Made by a program: the position numbers and the translations under genes | Source of the DNA: Paenibacillus rhizovicinus | GTDB lineage: Bacteria; Bacillota; Bacilli; Paenibacillales; Paenibacillaceae | Reading direction: 5' to 3' | Assembly (NCBI RefSeq): GCF_010365285.1 | Contig: NZ_CP048286.1 | Location: 1,040,001-1,104,000 of the forward strand | DNA length: 64,000 nucleotides | In this document: positions 8,153 to 17,368 of the stretch, in pieces | Layout: the number at the start of each line of letters is the position of its first letter | How positions within the stretch are numbered: the first letter of the stretch is position 1 | The notes under the pieces: model-generated | The model's input: the letters and a program-made list of their open reading frames with translations, nothing else | What the model was told of the DNA's origin: nothing | Database searches by the model: none

Positions 8153-8900
8153 CAGCCGCTTCTCCCCTCCAATGCACAACGATATCATCAAACAGGCTGT
8201 GCTGAAAACAGCGAATGTGCTTCATCTTCATTAATTCGAGCAGCGCCAGGAACGTCACGACGATTTCATGGCGGCTCATGTCGTCGCGGATGAGCTTCGA
8301 GAAGCGAACGGTCTCGAATTCCCGCAGCACGGAAACGATATCGCGAATCCGGTCTTTGACCGAAATTTCATCGCGGTGGATCGTCGCAACGACATTGCGC
8401 CGCGTAGCCTTGCGAAGCGCCTTCTGGAACGCCGCGATCAGATCGTTTACGTTAAGCCCTTTGACGGGGTTTTCCGGCACGACCTTCATGAACGGCGTCA
8501 TATCCTCCGGTTCTTTCGTGTAGACCAGGCTGCGCTCGAATTCCTGCTCCCGGAGCTGCTCGGCAATTTGTTTGAACTTGCGGTATTCAACGAGCTTCGC
8601 GATCAGTTCGTCGCGCGGGTCGAGCCCGTCGTCCGGCCAATCGTCATAATACTCGTCCTCGATGACCGGAGGTTTCGGGAGCAGCTGCTTGCTCTTAATC
8701 GACAGCAGCGTTGCCGCCATGACGAGAAATTCGCTCGTAACTTCCAGCTCCAGCTCCTGCATCGCATTCAAATAATCCATATACTGATCCGTGATCTCGC
8801 TGATGGAAATTTCGTGAATGTCGATCTCGGCTTTATCGATGAGATGAAGGAGCAAATCGAGCGGTCCTTCGAACGATTCCAGTTTATAGGTCACCGCCAT
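8118..8900 (-). CDS. scpA: Segregation and condensation protein A
   Basis: ScpA is the kleisin that bridges the SMC heads and recruits ScpB. The 260-residue protein begins with the family signature YKLESFEGPLDLLLHLIDKAEIDI, continues with the helical SMC-binding region and ends in a C-terminal winged helix (VTFLALLELMKMKHIRCFQ). The ATG follows TTAGGAG. Its 3' end overlaps scpB, as is common. It lies 54 bases downstream of ribH with no terminator that I can see, so some read-through from the riboflavin operon is likely, as in the B. subtilis arrangement. The ribT gene found there between ribH and the scp genes is missing. Confidence 0.95.
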   Translation of the reverse strand: MAVTYKLESFEGPLDLLLHLIDKAEIDIHEISISEITDQYMDYLNAMQELELEVTSEFLVMAATLLSIKSKQLLPKPPVIEDEYYDDWPDDGLDPRDELIAKLVEYRKFKQIAEQLREQEFERSLVYTKEPEDMTPFMKVVPENPVKGLNVNDLIAAFQKALRKATRRNVVATIHRDEISVKDRIRDIVSVLREFETVRFSKLIRDDMSRHEIVVTFLALLELMKMKHIRCFQHSLFDDIVVHWRGEAADGGLFETEVDY

Positions 8901-8954
8901 GGTACAGGCCCACTCCTAAAAAGGTTAATTGAATTGCAGTTCGTGCTTCGGCGA

Positions 8955-9425
8955 TTAGCCTTGAAGCACTTTGGTCAGGTTCGCCATTTCGATGGCCGTT
9001 ACCGCGGCTTCCCAGCCTTTGTTGCCGGCTTTCGTACCCGCGCGTTCGATGGCTTGCTCGATGGAGTCGACAGTCAGAACGCCGAATACCGTCGGCACGC
9101 CGGTTTTCAAAGCGACCGCGGAAACGCCTTTGGCAGCTTCGTTGCATACATAGTCGAAATGCGGCGTGGACCCCCGGATGACGGCGCCAAGGGTGATAAC
9201 GGCGTCGTATTTGCCGCTCTCGGCCATTTTCTGGGCGATCAGCGGAATTTCGAACGCGCCGGGCACCCAAGCGATATCCACTTCGTTGTCGTCGGCGCCA
9301 TGGCGTTTGAAAGCGTCAAGCGCGCCGCCAAGCAGCTTGCTGGAAATAAACTCGTTGAAACGTCCTACGACGACGCCGTATTTTAACCCCTCGGAAATTA
9401 AATGTCCTTCGAATACGTTTGGCAT
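8955..9425 (-). CDS. ribH: 6,7-dimethyl-8-ribityllumazine synthase
   Basis: RibH condenses 5-amino-6-ribitylamino-uracil with 3,4-dihydroxy-2-butanone-4-phosphate in the penultimate step of riboflavin synthesis. The 156-residue protein shows the family motifs [36 protein letters not shown] (with the catalytic His) and [17 protein letters not shown]. It is normal length and probably forms the 60-subunit capsid. The ATG follows GAGAGGATG. It is the last rib gene of the operon, 41 bases after ribBA, under the FMN riboswitch upstream of ribD. Confidence 0.97.
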   Translation of the reverse strand: MPNVFEGHLISEGLKYGVVVGRFNEFISSKLLGGALDAFKRHGADDNEVDIAWVPGAFEIPLIAQKMAESGKYDAVITLGAVIRGSTPHFDYVCNEAAKGVSAVALKTGVPTVFGVLTVDSIEQAIERAGTKAGNKGWEAAVTAIEMANLTKVLQG

Positions 9426-9466
9426 TATAATTCATCCTCTCTGAATGTCCCGATCCTACGACCGGA

Positions 9467-10726
9467 TTAAATGGTATATTCTACATCGTCAAATTTAAGC
9501 AAATGGCCTAATTTGTCTTTCTTCGTGTGCAGGTACAGATCGTTGTCCTCGTTCGCATCCATTTGGATCGGCACGCGTTCCACGACTTCGAGGCCGTAGC
9601 CTTCCAAACCGCGAATTTTGCGGGGATTGTTCGTCAACAGCTTCATTTGGCGCACGCCGAGATCTTTCAAAATTTGAGCGCCGATGCCGTAATCGCGCAA
9701 ATCCGGGGCAAAACCAAGTTTAATATTCGCGTCGACGGTGTCCAATCCCTGCTCCTGAAGCTGGTAAGCTTTCAGTTTGTTAATCAAGCCGATCCCGCGG
9801 CCTTCTTGGCGCATGTAGAGCAGCACGCCGTTTCCCGCCTCGTCGATTTGGCGAAGCGCCGCTTCGAGCTGGGGTCCGCAATCGCAGCGGTGGGAGTGAA
9901 ACACGTCGCCGGTGAGGCATTCGGAATGAACGCGCACGAGCGTCGGCTTCGAAGGATCGATCTCGCCTTTGACGAGCGCGACATGCTCCTTGTTATCCAC
10001 TTCGTTTGTGTAAGCGATCGCCCGGAATATGCCGAAATCGGTCGGCATTCTCACTTCGACAGCCCGCTCCACCAGATTTTCTTTCTTGTTGCGATAATGA
10101 ATAAGCGACTCGATCGAGATCAGCTTCAAGTCATGCTTCGCCTTGAATTCGATCAAATCCGGAAGGCGGGCCATCGTTCCGTCTTCCTTGATGATTTCGC
10201 AGATGACCGCCGCCGGCTTGGAGCCGCACATCGTGGCAAGGTCGATCGCCGCTTCCGTATGCCCCGTGCGGCGCAGAACGCCGCCCTTCTTCGCGATCAG
10301 CGGGAAAATATGACCCGGACGGCGGAAGTCGTCCGCCTTCGTATCGGAATCGATCAACGCCTGCACGGTTTGCGAACGTTCGAATGCCGAAATGCCCGTC
10401 GACGTCGAAACGTGATCGACCGACACGGTAAACGCGGTGCCGTGGTAATCCGTGTTGCGCTGTACCATCGGCGGCAGATCCAGCTCTTCCGCGCGTTCCG
10501 CCGTAATCGGCACGCAGACGAGGCCGCGCGCTTCCGTGATCATGAAATTAATGATCTCCGGCGTCGCCTTGCTTGCCAACGCGATCAAATCGCCTTCGTT
10601 CTCGCGGTCTTCATCATCGACGACGATGATGGCTTTGCCGCGAATGAGATCGTTCAGCGCCTCTTCAATGGAATCGAACACCGGTTGTTCTTCCGGCATT
10701 TTCTTTGCTCCCAGTTGGTTGCTCAT
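9467..10726 (-). CDS. ribBA: Bifunctional DHBP synthase / GTP cyclohydrolase II
   Basis: This fused enzyme supplies both precursors of riboflavin. The N-terminal half (about residues 1-210) is 3,4-dihydroxy-2-butanone-4-phosphate synthase, with the acidic motif [11 protein letters not shown] and the conserved RRTGHTEA. The C-terminal half is GTP cyclohydrolase II, with the zinc site in [15 protein letters not shown] and the motif RQEGRGIGL. Total length 419 residues is normal. The ATG follows AAAGGAG. It is 56 bases downstream of ribE. In B. subtilis the equivalent gene is called ribA or ribBA. Confidence 0.97.
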   Translation of the reverse strand: MSNQLGAKKMPEEQPVFDSIEEALNDLIRGKAIIVVDDEDRENEGDLIALASKATPEIINFMITEARGLVCVPITAERAEELDLPPMVQRNTDYHGTAFTVSVDHVSTSTGISAFERSQTVQALIDSDTKADDFRRPGHIFPLIAKKGGVLRRTGHTEAAIDLATMCGSKPAAVICEIIKEDGTMARLPDLIEFKAKHDLKLISIESLIHYRNKKENLVERAVEVRMPTDFGIFRAIAYTNEVDNKEHVALVKGEIDPSKPTLVRVHSECLTGDVFHSHRCDCGPQLEAALRQIDEAGNGVLLYMRQEGRGIGLINKLKAYQLQEQGLDTVDANIKLGFAPDLRDYGIGAQILKDLGVRQMKLLTNNPRKIRGLEGYGLEVVERVPIQMDANEDNDLYLHTKKDKLGHLLKFDDVEYTI

Positions 10727-10782
10727 CGCTATCCGCTCCTTTTATAGGCTGCTTGCATGCCTTTTGTCTATCTCTGTCGTTC

Positions 10783-11463
10783 TTAGAAAAATCCGTTCTC
10801 CGCAAGAAACGCGGCGGTCAGCTTGCTGCCGCTCTCCGGCTTTCCGGTGCGGTCGCCGTCGTCGTAGCTGTCTTTGTAGTGAAGCAGGTGATCGACGTAT
10901 TTGCCGAGCACGTCGCATTCGACGTTGATGACGCCGCCGGCATTCTTGAACTGCAGCGCCGTCTCCTTCAGCGTGTGCGGAATGATCGATACGGCGAAGC
11001 TGTCGCGGTCCGCTTCGGCTACGGTCAAGCTGATGCCGTCTAACGTAACGGAGCCTTGCGGAATCACGTAGCGCATCAGCCTGCCGTCATGCGGCCGAAT
11101 GGTGAATACGACTGCATTGGCGTCGCTGCGCCTGGATACGATCTCGCCGGTTCCGTCCGCATGGCCTTGCACGATATGACCGCCGAATCGCCCGCCGGCC
11201 TGCATGGCCCGCTCCAGATTAAGCGGCTCGCCGGAACGGATATCCTTCAGGTTCGTATGACGGTAGGTTTGCGGCATGACATCGACCGTGAACGAACGCG
11301 CGCCATATTCGGTGACCGTCAAGCAAACGCCGTTCACCGAAATGCTGTCGCCGATGGCTACGCCCTGCAGCACGCGATCCGCCTCGATGACGAGCAGCAT
11401 GGCCTCGCCTTGCTTATAGGAGCGCTTCAACGTGCCGATTTCTTCGATAAGCCCTGTAAACAT
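10783..11463 (-). CDS. ribE: Riboflavin synthase, alpha subunit
   Basis: RibE dismutates two lumazine molecules to riboflavin. The 226-residue protein contains two lumazine-binding repeats. The first begins MFTGLIEEIG, with SINGVCLTV represented as SVNGVCLTVTEYG. The second includes GGHIVQGHADGTGEI and SVTLDGISLTV. The C-terminal tail after the second repeat (GDRTGKPESGSKLTAAFLAENGFF) is a typical trimerisation helix. The ATG follows AGGAGG. It lies 82 bases downstream of ribD in the rib operon. Confidence 0.96.
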   Translation of the reverse strand: MFTGLIEEIGTLKRSYKQGEAMLLVIEADRVLQGVAIGDSISVNGVCLTVTEYGARSFTVDVMPQTYRHTNLKDIRSGEPLNLERAMQAGGRFGGHIVQGHADGTGEIVSRRSDANAVVFTIRPHDGRLMRYVIPQGSVTLDGISLTVAEADRDSFAVSIIPHTLKETALQFKNAGGVINVECDVLGKYVDHLLHYKDSYDDGDRTGKPESGSKLTAAFLAENGFF

Positions 11464-11545
11464 GCCAGATTCCTCCTCTCTTCCGGAATGCCAATTAACG
11501 GCCAGCCGCTATAATTACAACCGATCTTAGGACGACAAGCGCGAA

Positions 11546-12679
11546 TTAAGCTCCGCCGGTGCGGTCGCCCGTCTCGTAGTCGGGATAGCCGCCTAGGAAA
11601 ATATCGCTGCCGATCCGTTCCACCTGCACATCCCGGAACGGAATGGCATGCGCCATCTTCTCGAAGCCGTCGAACTGGAAGACGCCGGGCGCCGCTTGGC
11701 CGCCGATCACTTTGGGAGCGACGAACAGCAGCAGCTTGTCGATCAAGCCCAGCTCCAGCATCGCGCCGTTAAGCTTGCCGCCGCCTTCCAGCAGAATCGA
11801 ACCGATTTCCCGCTCGCCAAGCTTGCGCATGGCAATCTTCAGATCGACGCGGCTTCCTCCGCCGCAGTCGATGACTTCAGCGCCGGCCGCTTCAAGCGCG
11901 GCACGTTTGCCCGGATCGGAGCCTTCCACCGTTAGCACGAGAACCGGCACTGAACGGTCTTGCAGCATGCGGGCTTCAAGCGGAAGGCGAAGCCTGGAAT
12001 CGACGACGATGCGGATCGGATGAACCGCTGGCACGGACAACCGGGTCGTCAGCTCCGGATCGTCGACCAGCGCGGTTTCCGCGCCGACCATGATGCCCAT
12101 ATGCCTATGACGGAGCGTATGCACCATCTCCCTGGCCTGCGGTCCGCTGACGTACCGGCTGTCGCCCGTCTTCGCCGCCAGCTTGCCGTCCAGCGTCATC
12201 GCCGATTTCATCGTGACGAACGGCAGCCGGGTAACGATAAACTTGTTGAACATTTCGTTCATGAGCATCGATTCCCGTTCCAGCAGACCGACATCAACGG
12301 AAATGCCCGCTTCGCGCAGCCTGTCGATGCCCCGCCCCGCTACCTGCGGATTGGGATCCTTGCAGGCAACGACGACTCTGGCCACCTTCGCCTCGATCAG
12401 CCGTTCGCAGCATGGCGGCGTCCGGCCGTGATGGCTGCACGGCTCCAGCGTGACATACGCCGTCGCGCCTTCGGCCTCGTCACCGGCCATGCGCAGCGCG
12501 TGTACCTCCGCATGGCCTTCCCCCCGGCGCAAATGCGCGCCGAGGCCGACGATCCGGCCTTCCCGCACGATAACGCAGCCGACAACGGGATTGATATCGG
12601 TCTGCCCTTTTGCTTTCGAAGCCAGATCGAGCGCTAGCCGCATATAAGTCTCGTCGTTCAGAACGTCGAGCGTCGACAA
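11546..12679 (-). CDS. ribD: Bifunctional riboflavin-specific deaminase / reductase
   Basis: RibD deaminates and then reduces the pyrimidine product of GTP cyclohydrolase II. The N-terminal deaminase domain has the zinc site HAEVHAL plus PCSHHGRTPPC; the reductase domain begins near MKSAMTLDGKLAAKTGDSRYVSG. The start I choose is TTG 12679, giving 377 residues that begin STLDVLNDETYMRLAL, with AGGGGTGA eight bases upstream. That ribosome site lies inside the 3' arm of the riboswitch terminator (12678-12720). The open frame extends to 12805 through the leader, which is not coding. First gene of the rib operon. Confidence 0.93.
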   Translation of the reverse strand: MSTLDVLNDETYMRLALDLASKAKGQTDINPVVGCVIVREGRIVGLGAHLRRGEGHAEVHALRMAGDEAEGATAYVTLEPCSHHGRTPPCCERLIEAKVARVVVACKDPNPQVAGRGIDRLREAGISVDVGLLERESMLMNEMFNKFIVTRLPFVTMKSAMTLDGKLAAKTGDSRYVSGPQAREMVHTLRHRHMGIMVGAETALVDDPELTTRLSVPAVHPIRIVVDSRLRLPLEARMLQDRSVPVLVLTVEGSDPGKRAALEAAGAEVIDCGGGSRVDLKIAMRKLGEREIGSILLEGGGKLNGAMLELGLIDKLLLFVAPKVIGGQAAPGVFQFDGFEKMAHAIPFRDVQVERIGSDIFLGGYPDYETGDRTGGA

Positions 12680-12720
12680 AATAAAAATCACCCCTCGGCA
12701 TATAGCGCCAACGGGGTGAT
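12678..12720 (-). terminator. Riboswitch-controlled terminator overlapping the ribD ribosome site
   Basis: On the minus strand ATCACCCC (12720-12713) pairs perfectly with GGGGTGAT (12694-12687). An inner TTGGC/GCCGA stem sits below a seven-base loop, and TTTTTATTTT follows. The 3' arm contains AGGGGTGA, the only good ribosome site for the ribD TTG at 12679. When folded, the hairpin should both terminate transcription and hide the ribosome site. Confidence 0.85.
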
Positions 12721-12830
12721 CAGAGAATTCCAGGTAAAAGGACGCGTCTGAAGACACATTCAAACAAACTCGGCAACCATGTGAAAAAAAGAACAAGGTT
12801 GGCAAGAATTGAAAAAATGGAATTCACGTG

Positions 12831-13035
12831 CCTTTTCCTTCTCCCATCCAGACTTTACTGTCGGTCCCGGATTTACACCAGGTCCACCGTCAAGCAGCCA
12901 TGCATTCCGGTAAGGAGTCGCACGCTTGCAAGGCGGGTCACGGACTGACAAAGGATGACTGCCGCATACGCTCAAGCGGACTGCAGCCCTCTGATCACCG
13001 CCGGTTGGGAATTGCACCCGACCCCGAAGGAAAAA
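12831..13035 (-). ncRNA. FMN riboswitch (RFN element)
   Basis: The minus strand carries the conserved RFN blocks in order: CTTCGGGGTCGGGTG, AATTCCCAACCGGCGGT, then a variable arm, GACGGTGGACC, CCGACAGTAAAGTCTGGATG and GGGAGAAGGA. The closing stem P1 is formed by TTTTCCTTC and GAAGGAAAA. Binding of FMN to this aptamer lowers expression of riboflavin genes. It lies between a sigma-A-like promoter and the ribD terminator. The 110 bases between aptamer and terminator contain GAATTCCA and TGGAATTC, which can pair with each other and may belong to the antiterminator. Confidence 0.96.
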
Positions 13036-13055
13036 TCGCAAATACTTTTGTGGAA

Positions 13056-13084
13056 ATGTTACCACTCCCACATCGAAAAAGCAA
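13056..13084 (-). promoter_or_regulatory. Sigma-A promoter for the rib operon
   Basis: On the minus strand TTGCTT (13084-13079), 17 bases, TAACAT (13061-13056). It is about 20 bases before the FMN aptamer and downstream of the ppiB terminator. Confidence 0.65.
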
Positions 13085-13135
13085 CCTGTTTCGTCGGTTT
13101 AATTGTCGAACGCTCCGTCCGCTTGCGCGAAAAAT

Positions 13136-13175
13136 GAAAAACCGCAGCAAGCGGAACGCGTTCCGGCTGCTGCGG
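13136..13175 (-). terminator. Intrinsic terminator after ppiB
   Basis: On the minus strand CCGCAGCA pairs with TGCTGCGG, with an inner CGGAAC/GTTCCG stem, followed by TTTTT. It starts 10 bases after the ppiB stop and isolates it from the rib operon. Confidence 0.9.
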
Positions 13176-13185
13176 CGAAGGGCAA

Positions 13186-13617
13186 TTATACTTCGACGAT
13201 CTCGACTTTTTCCATTTTGTCGCGGCCTTGGAACTTATCGACATGCTCCATGCCTTGCGCCACTTTGCCGAATACCGTGTGCTGGCCGTCCAGATGCGGC
13301 TGCGGCTGGTACACGATGTAGAACTGGCTTCCGCCCGTGTTGCGGCCGGCATGGGCCATAGCGAGCGCTCCGCGCTCGTGCTTGTTCGGGTTGATTTCGC
13401 AGTTGATCGTGTAGCCGGGACCGCCGGTGCCTGTGCCGTTCGGGCAGCCGCCTTGAGCGACGAAGCCCGGGATAACGCGGTGGAACGTCAAGCCGTTGTA
13501 GAAGCCTTCTTTCGCCAGCTTCTCGAAGTTGGCAACCGTGTTAGGCGCATCGTTTTCAAACAGATCGATAAGAACCTCGGATCCGTTAGACATGGTGATT
13601 TTTGCTTGTTTAGCCAT
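13186..13617 (-). CDS. ppiB: Peptidyl-prolyl cis-trans isomerase, cyclophilin type
   Basis: PpiB is a small cytoplasmic cyclophilin that speeds Xaa-Pro bond isomerisation. The 143-residue protein has the usual motifs [24 protein letters not shown] (given here in part: [13 protein letters not shown]) and [15 protein letters not shown], with the catalytic Arg in FHRV. The start is ATG 13617 (MAKQAKITM), ten bases after AGGAGG. An in-frame start seven codons earlier has no site. It follows lysA across a 101-base gap that holds a large palindrome, and has its own terminator downstream. Confidence 0.95.
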   Translation of the reverse strand: MAKQAKITMSNGSEVLIDLFENDAPNTVANFEKLAKEGFYNGLTFHRVIPGFVAQGGCPNGTGTGGPGYTINCEINPNKHERGALAMAHAGRNTGGSQFYIVYQPQPHLDGQHTVFGKVAQGMEHVDKFQGRDKMEKVEIVEV

Positions 13618-13651
13618 TATTGAACTGCCTCCTGTCATTTTTCATTGTAAA

Positions 13652-13694
13652 GTCCAAGCATAGCATAAGATTTCCTCTTATGCCACGCTTGGAC
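13652..13694 (-). terminator. Long hairpin between lysA and ppiB, probable terminator
   Basis: GTCCAAGC pairs with GCTTGGAC, and the inner GGCATAAGA pairs with TCTTATGCT around GGAAA. Only TTT follows on the minus strand, so termination may be partial. It lies 24 bases after the lysA stop. Confidence 0.6.
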
Positions 13695-13718
13695 TCTCGT
13701 AAGGAACGGCGATGCCGT

Positions 13719-15050
13719 TTATTTACTTGCTGCGGACGTTTGCAATCTTGCCGGAATCACGTCGTTGCCGACGATATCGTCAAGCGATTCGCGTTTGACG
13801 GCAACGTCTGCGGCGCCGTCTTTCACGAAGACGACCGCCGGACGGCGGACACGGTTATAATTGCTTGCCATGGAATAATTGTACGCGCCTGTGCAGAACA
13901 CGGCAAGCAGGTCGCCGCTATTCGCTTTCGGCAGTTCCAGATCCATGATCAGCTTGTCTCCGCTCTCGCAAAGCTTGCCTGCGATCGTAACGGTTTCTTC
14001 CAGCGGCTCGTTCGCGCGGTTCGCCAGAATCGCTTCGTACTTGGACTCGTACAGCGCGAAACGAGGGTTATCCGACATACCTCCGTCGACTGCGATATAC
14101 TTACGAACGCCTGGGATGTCCTTGCTTGTCCCGACCGTGTACAGCGTCGTGCCGGCATCGCCGACCATGCTGCGGCCCGGTTCGACCCAAATTTCTGGCA
14201 GCGGGTAGCTTGCCGCGGAGAAATTCGTTTTGATCGAATCCGTGATCGCTTTCACGTATTGCGAGATCGGAAGCGGCGTGTCGCCTTCCACGTATCGGAT
14301 GCCGAAGCCTCCGCCGAGGTTGATGACGCGGAACGTTACGTCCAGCTCGTCGCGGACTTGCACGGCGAAACCGGCAACTTTATCGACAGCCATCGCGAAG
14401 CCTTCGACTTCGAAAATTTGCGAACCGATATGGGAGTGAACGCCGAGCAGTTCCAGGTTCGTTTGAGCTACTGCTTCTTGAATCGCTTTGTAAGCCGTGC
14501 CGTTGCCAAGGTCGAATCCGAACTTGGAATCCGTTTGGCCTGTCGAGATGTAATCATGCGTATGCGCTTCTACGCCTGGCGTGATGCGCAGCAGCACGTT
14601 GACGCGCTTGCCTTTGTCGGCCGCGAGTGCGTTCAGCAGGTACATTTCGTTGAAGTTGTCGACGACGAAGCAGCCGATATTCGCATCCAGCGCCATGTTG
14701 ATTTCGTCAGGCGTTTTGTTGTTGCCGTGGAAGTGAATGCGCGCAGCCGGGAAGCCGGCTTTCAACGCGGTGTAAAGCTCGCCGTCGGATACGACGTCAA
14801 GCGACAGGTCTTCTTGCTCAGCAATGGAGCACATAGCCATAACGCTGAACGCTTTGCTGGCGTATGCGACTTGGAATTTCAAGCCCGATGCGCGGAACGA
14901 TTCCACGTATTCGCGGGCTCTCTGACGAATGAGCGCCTCGTCTACAATATATAGGGGCGTTCCGAACTGTTGTGCCAAGTCCGTCGTGTCGCAGCCTCCG
15001 ATTTCCAAATGACCTTGCGCGTTAATTTTGCTAGTACCGTGTAAGTACAT
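13719..15050 (-). CDS. lysA: Diaminopimelate decarboxylase
   Basis: LysA makes lysine from meso-diaminopimelate, the last step of the pathway. The 443-residue protein is a fold-III PLP enzyme. Lys66 in VAYASKAFS binds PLP, NLGGGFGIRY contacts the phosphate, and the C-terminal lobe holds KLCESGD and VFCTGAYNYSMASNYN. I start it at ATG 15050 (MYLHGTSKIN), which follows GGAGG by eight bases and matches the N-terminus of B. subtilis LysA. The open frame extends 18 codons further. It follows the spoVA genes as in B. subtilis; a TATACT sequence in the 131-base gap may be its own promoter. Confidence 0.96.
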   Translation of the reverse strand: MYLHGTSKINAQGHLEIGGCDTTDLAQQFGTPLYIVDEALIRQRAREYVESFRASGLKFQVAYASKAFSVMAMCSIAEQEDLSLDVVSDGELYTALKAGFPAARIHFHGNNKTPDEINMALDANIGCFVVDNFNEMYLLNALAADKGKRVNVLLRITPGVEAHTHDYISTGQTDSKFGFDLGNGTAYKAIQEAVAQTNLELLGVHSHIGSQIFEVEGFAMAVDKVAGFAVQVRDELDVTFRVINLGGGFGIRYVEGDTPLPISQYVKAITDSIKTNFSAASYPLPEIWVEPGRSMVGDAGTTLYTVGTSKDIPGVRKYIAVDGGMSDNPRFALYESKYEAILANRANEPLEETVTIAGKLCESGDKLIMDLELPKANSGDLLAVFCTGAYNYSMASNYNRVRRPAVVFVKDGAADVAVKRESLDDIVGNDVIPARLQTSAASK

Positions 15051-15181
15051 CCAGTTTCCCTCCGCTTTCTCCGTAAAAATTCCCAATGTTGTTGTTTGCA
15101 CCATTTAGCAACAGTATAGCGCATTCGGTTCCCCGCCGAAATGGATAATTCCACATTTCATTTGTATTTTTTTCAAAAAGG

Positions 15182-16903
15182 TTACCGCGACTCGCTGCCA
15201 TTGGGTAATCTGTCCTGCTCCTGCGGCTTCAGATAGTTCGGACGTTTGCGGTTTTGGAGCACCGGCACCCGGAGCAGAATGCCCAGCAAGCCTTTGAGAT
15301 CGAACGGGATCAGCGGCCACATGTAAGGACGGTTGAACGACCGTTCCATGCATAGCAGGATGAAGAAGAGCGTCGTCGCGACGACGAAGCCTTCGACTTT
15401 GAACGAGGCGACGGCGACGATCAGCACAAGCCGGATAATCCGGTTGGCGAGCCCCAACTCATAGCTCGGCGTCGCGAACATGCCGATAGCCGCAACGGCC
15501 ATGTACAGGACGACCTCGTTCACGAACAGCCCCGTCTTCACGGCAATATCGCCGATCAAGATGGCGGCGATCAACGACATTGCGGTCGCGAGCGGCGTCG
15601 GCGTGTGAATCGAGGCCATCCGCAGCATGTCTACCCCGACTTCGGCGATCAGAAACTGGGCGACCATCGGCAGGCGGCCCGGTTTCTGCGCGCCGATAAA
15701 GTCGAGCGCCGGCGGCTTCAGCTCGGGCTTCAGCGTGAAGAGAAACCAGAGCGGCAGCAGAAAGAGCGACGCCGCGATACCGATGAAACGCACCCAGCGC
15801 AAGTAAGTGCCGATGAACGGCGTTTGACGATTCTCCTCCGCATGCTGCAGCAAGTCGAAGAACGTCGTCGGCAGAATCATGACGCTCGGCGTCGTATCGA
15901 CGAACACCGCGATATTGCCCTCCATCAGATGGACGGCTACGGTATCCGGACGCTCCGAGTACCGGACGAGCGGGAACGGATTCCAGCCCCGCTTCACCGT
16001 CGCTTCTTCCAACTGCTTGTCCGCCAAGGGCAGGCCGTCGATTTTGACTGCTTTGATTTTGTCGCGGATGGACTCCAGCATTTCATGATCGACGATATCG
16101 TCGATGTAGGCGATGCAAATATCCGTCTGCGTGCGTTCGCCGACCCGCAGGATTTCATAGCGAAGCCGCTTGTCCCGCAGTCTCCGGCGGACGAGCGTCA
16201 CGTTCGTCAGCATCGTCTCTACGAAGCCGTCGCGGGCGCCGCGGACCACCCGCTCCAGCGTCGGTTCTTCCGGATTGCGGCCAGGGTACGCCTTGGCATC
16301 GATAAGGAGCACCTTGGATTCGCCTTCGATGTACATCGCCGTGCCGCCGGCCAGCACGTCCGTCATCATTTTCTCCCAGTCCGATTCCTCTACGACCTGG
16401 ATAGCGGGCACGTAAAGCCGGAAGAAGTCATGGAACGACGTGGCTCCGTAATCCTCCGACTGCAGATAGGTGAGCCGTTTCAGCACTTCGGTCAACACGG
16501 TGTCCTTCGCGAAGCCGTTGTAGAAGAAGAACGCCACGCGACGGTCGCCGAACGTCATTTCCCGAAGCACGATATCGAATGTCGTTTTGTATCCGGCCTC
16601 TACCTCCAGCTTGCTGGAGAAGGCTTCCAACGTTAACGGAATCGGTACAGTCTTCTTCTCTCCCTTAGCCTTATCCTTAGCTTCTTCCTTGGCCGGCTTG
16701 CGATGACTGATAATAGGCTGCGGCTCGTCATCGCTTAACAGCTCCGCCTGAATGGGGGCGTTGTCCGCTTGCACCGCATTGTCGCCGCTATCATCCATCG
16801 TATCGACTTTGAACCCGTCCTCGTCCTCATGCCAGAACACGTGGATCGGCTTCTTGAATTCCCTCGTTCCCTGGTCTTTCCCGCCACGTTCGCTTTCGCG
16901 CAT
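15182..16903 (-). CDS. spoVAF: SpoVAF-type spore germination membrane protein (GerA family)
   Basis: SpoVAF belongs to the GerA A-subunit family and sits in the inner spore membrane, where it is linked to release of spore solutes during germination. The 573-residue protein has a long hydrophilic N-terminal region (to about residue 365), then five or so membrane segments, with family motifs such as NPFPLVRYSERPD, NRIIRLVLI and a proline-rich tail (RVPVLQNRKRP). The ATG follows AGAAGG. It lies 28 bases after spoVAB. In B. subtilis spoVAF is the last spoVA gene before lysA, as here, but AC, AD and AE genes intervene between AB and AF there and are missing here. Confidence 0.88.
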   Translation of the reverse strand: MRESERGGKDQGTREFKKPIHVFWHEDEDGFKVDTMDDSGDNAVQADNAPIQAELLSDDEPQPIISHRKPAKEEAKDKAKGEKKTVPIPLTLEAFSSKLEVEAGYKTTFDIVLREMTFGDRRVAFFFYNGFAKDTVLTEVLKRLTYLQSEDYGATSFHDFFRLYVPAIQVVEESDWEKMMTDVLAGGTAMYIEGESKVLLIDAKAYPGRNPEEPTLERVVRGARDGFVETMLTNVTLVRRRLRDKRLRYEILRVGERTQTDICIAYIDDIVDHEMLESIRDKIKAVKIDGLPLADKQLEEATVKRGWNPFPLVRYSERPDTVAVHLMEGNIAVFVDTTPSVMILPTTFFDLLQHAEENRQTPFIGTYLRWVRFIGIAASLFLLPLWFLFTLKPELKPPALDFIGAQKPGRLPMVAQFLIAEVGVDMLRMASIHTPTPLATAMSLIAAILIGDIAVKTGLFVNEVVLYMAVAAIGMFATPSYELGLANRIIRLVLIVAVASFKVEGFVVATTLFFILLCMERSFNRPYMWPLIPFDLKGLLGILLRVPVLQNRKRPNYLKPQEQDRLPNGSESR

Positions 16904-16930
16904 CTTCTAACCTTCTCTCTTCGTCATTTC

Positions 16931-17368
16931 CTAAGGATCCATATATTGAAAAACAAGCCAGTCAAACAAAGAGCCCGTCACTTTGCCGAGCACCATGGCA
17001 TACACCAGACTGACGAGATATCGGCTGAGCCTGACCCGCTTGGCCAAAATCGGCAGCACGTTCATGACTTCCGTCAGCGCGGCGCCAAGCATCCCGACAA
17101 AAATGCCGTCGAACGTGCCGATGACGATCATCGTGAATATCTTCGGCAGCCACATCCGCCATTCGAGGAAGTCCGCCAGCGACCAGAATACGGCGCCGCT
17201 CACGACGGCCGTCTCGAACCAGATCGATTTGCGGTACGCGAAGGTGAGCTGCGCCAGCCGGGGAATGATATCCAGCACGATGAGCAGCGCCGCCAGCGCG
17301 CTTCCGACGCCCAAGCCGCCGGCAAACCCGAGCAAGGCCACGAACGCCGCGCCAGCCGCGCTAACCAT
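16931..17368 (-). CDS. spoVAB: Stage V sporulation protein AB
   Basis: SpoVAB is a small integral membrane protein of the spoVA group, which moves dipicolinic acid into and out of the spore. The 145-residue protein has four hydrophobic segments, beginning AAFVALLGFAGGLGVGSALA and ending with SLVYAMVLGKVTGSLFDW. It contains the conserved IPRLAQLT and GTFDGIFVGMLGAALTEV. The ATG follows GCAGGG and overlaps the last eight bases of spoVAA, indicating translational coupling. No catalytic residues are evident. Confidence 0.9.
   Translation of the reverse strand: MVSAAGAAFVALLGFAGGLGVGSALAALLIVLDIIPRLAQLTFAYRKSIWFETAVVSGAVFWSLADFLEWRMWLPKIFTMIVIGTFDGIFVGMLGAALTEVMNVLPILAKRVRLSRYLVSLVYAMVLGKVTGSLFDWLVFQYMDP

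Noticed and set aside
12760..13071. Open frame of 103 codons on the minus strand upstream of ribD
   Set aside because: It lies across the FMN riboswitch and leader; the conserved RNA blocks explain the sequence and there is no matching ribosome site.
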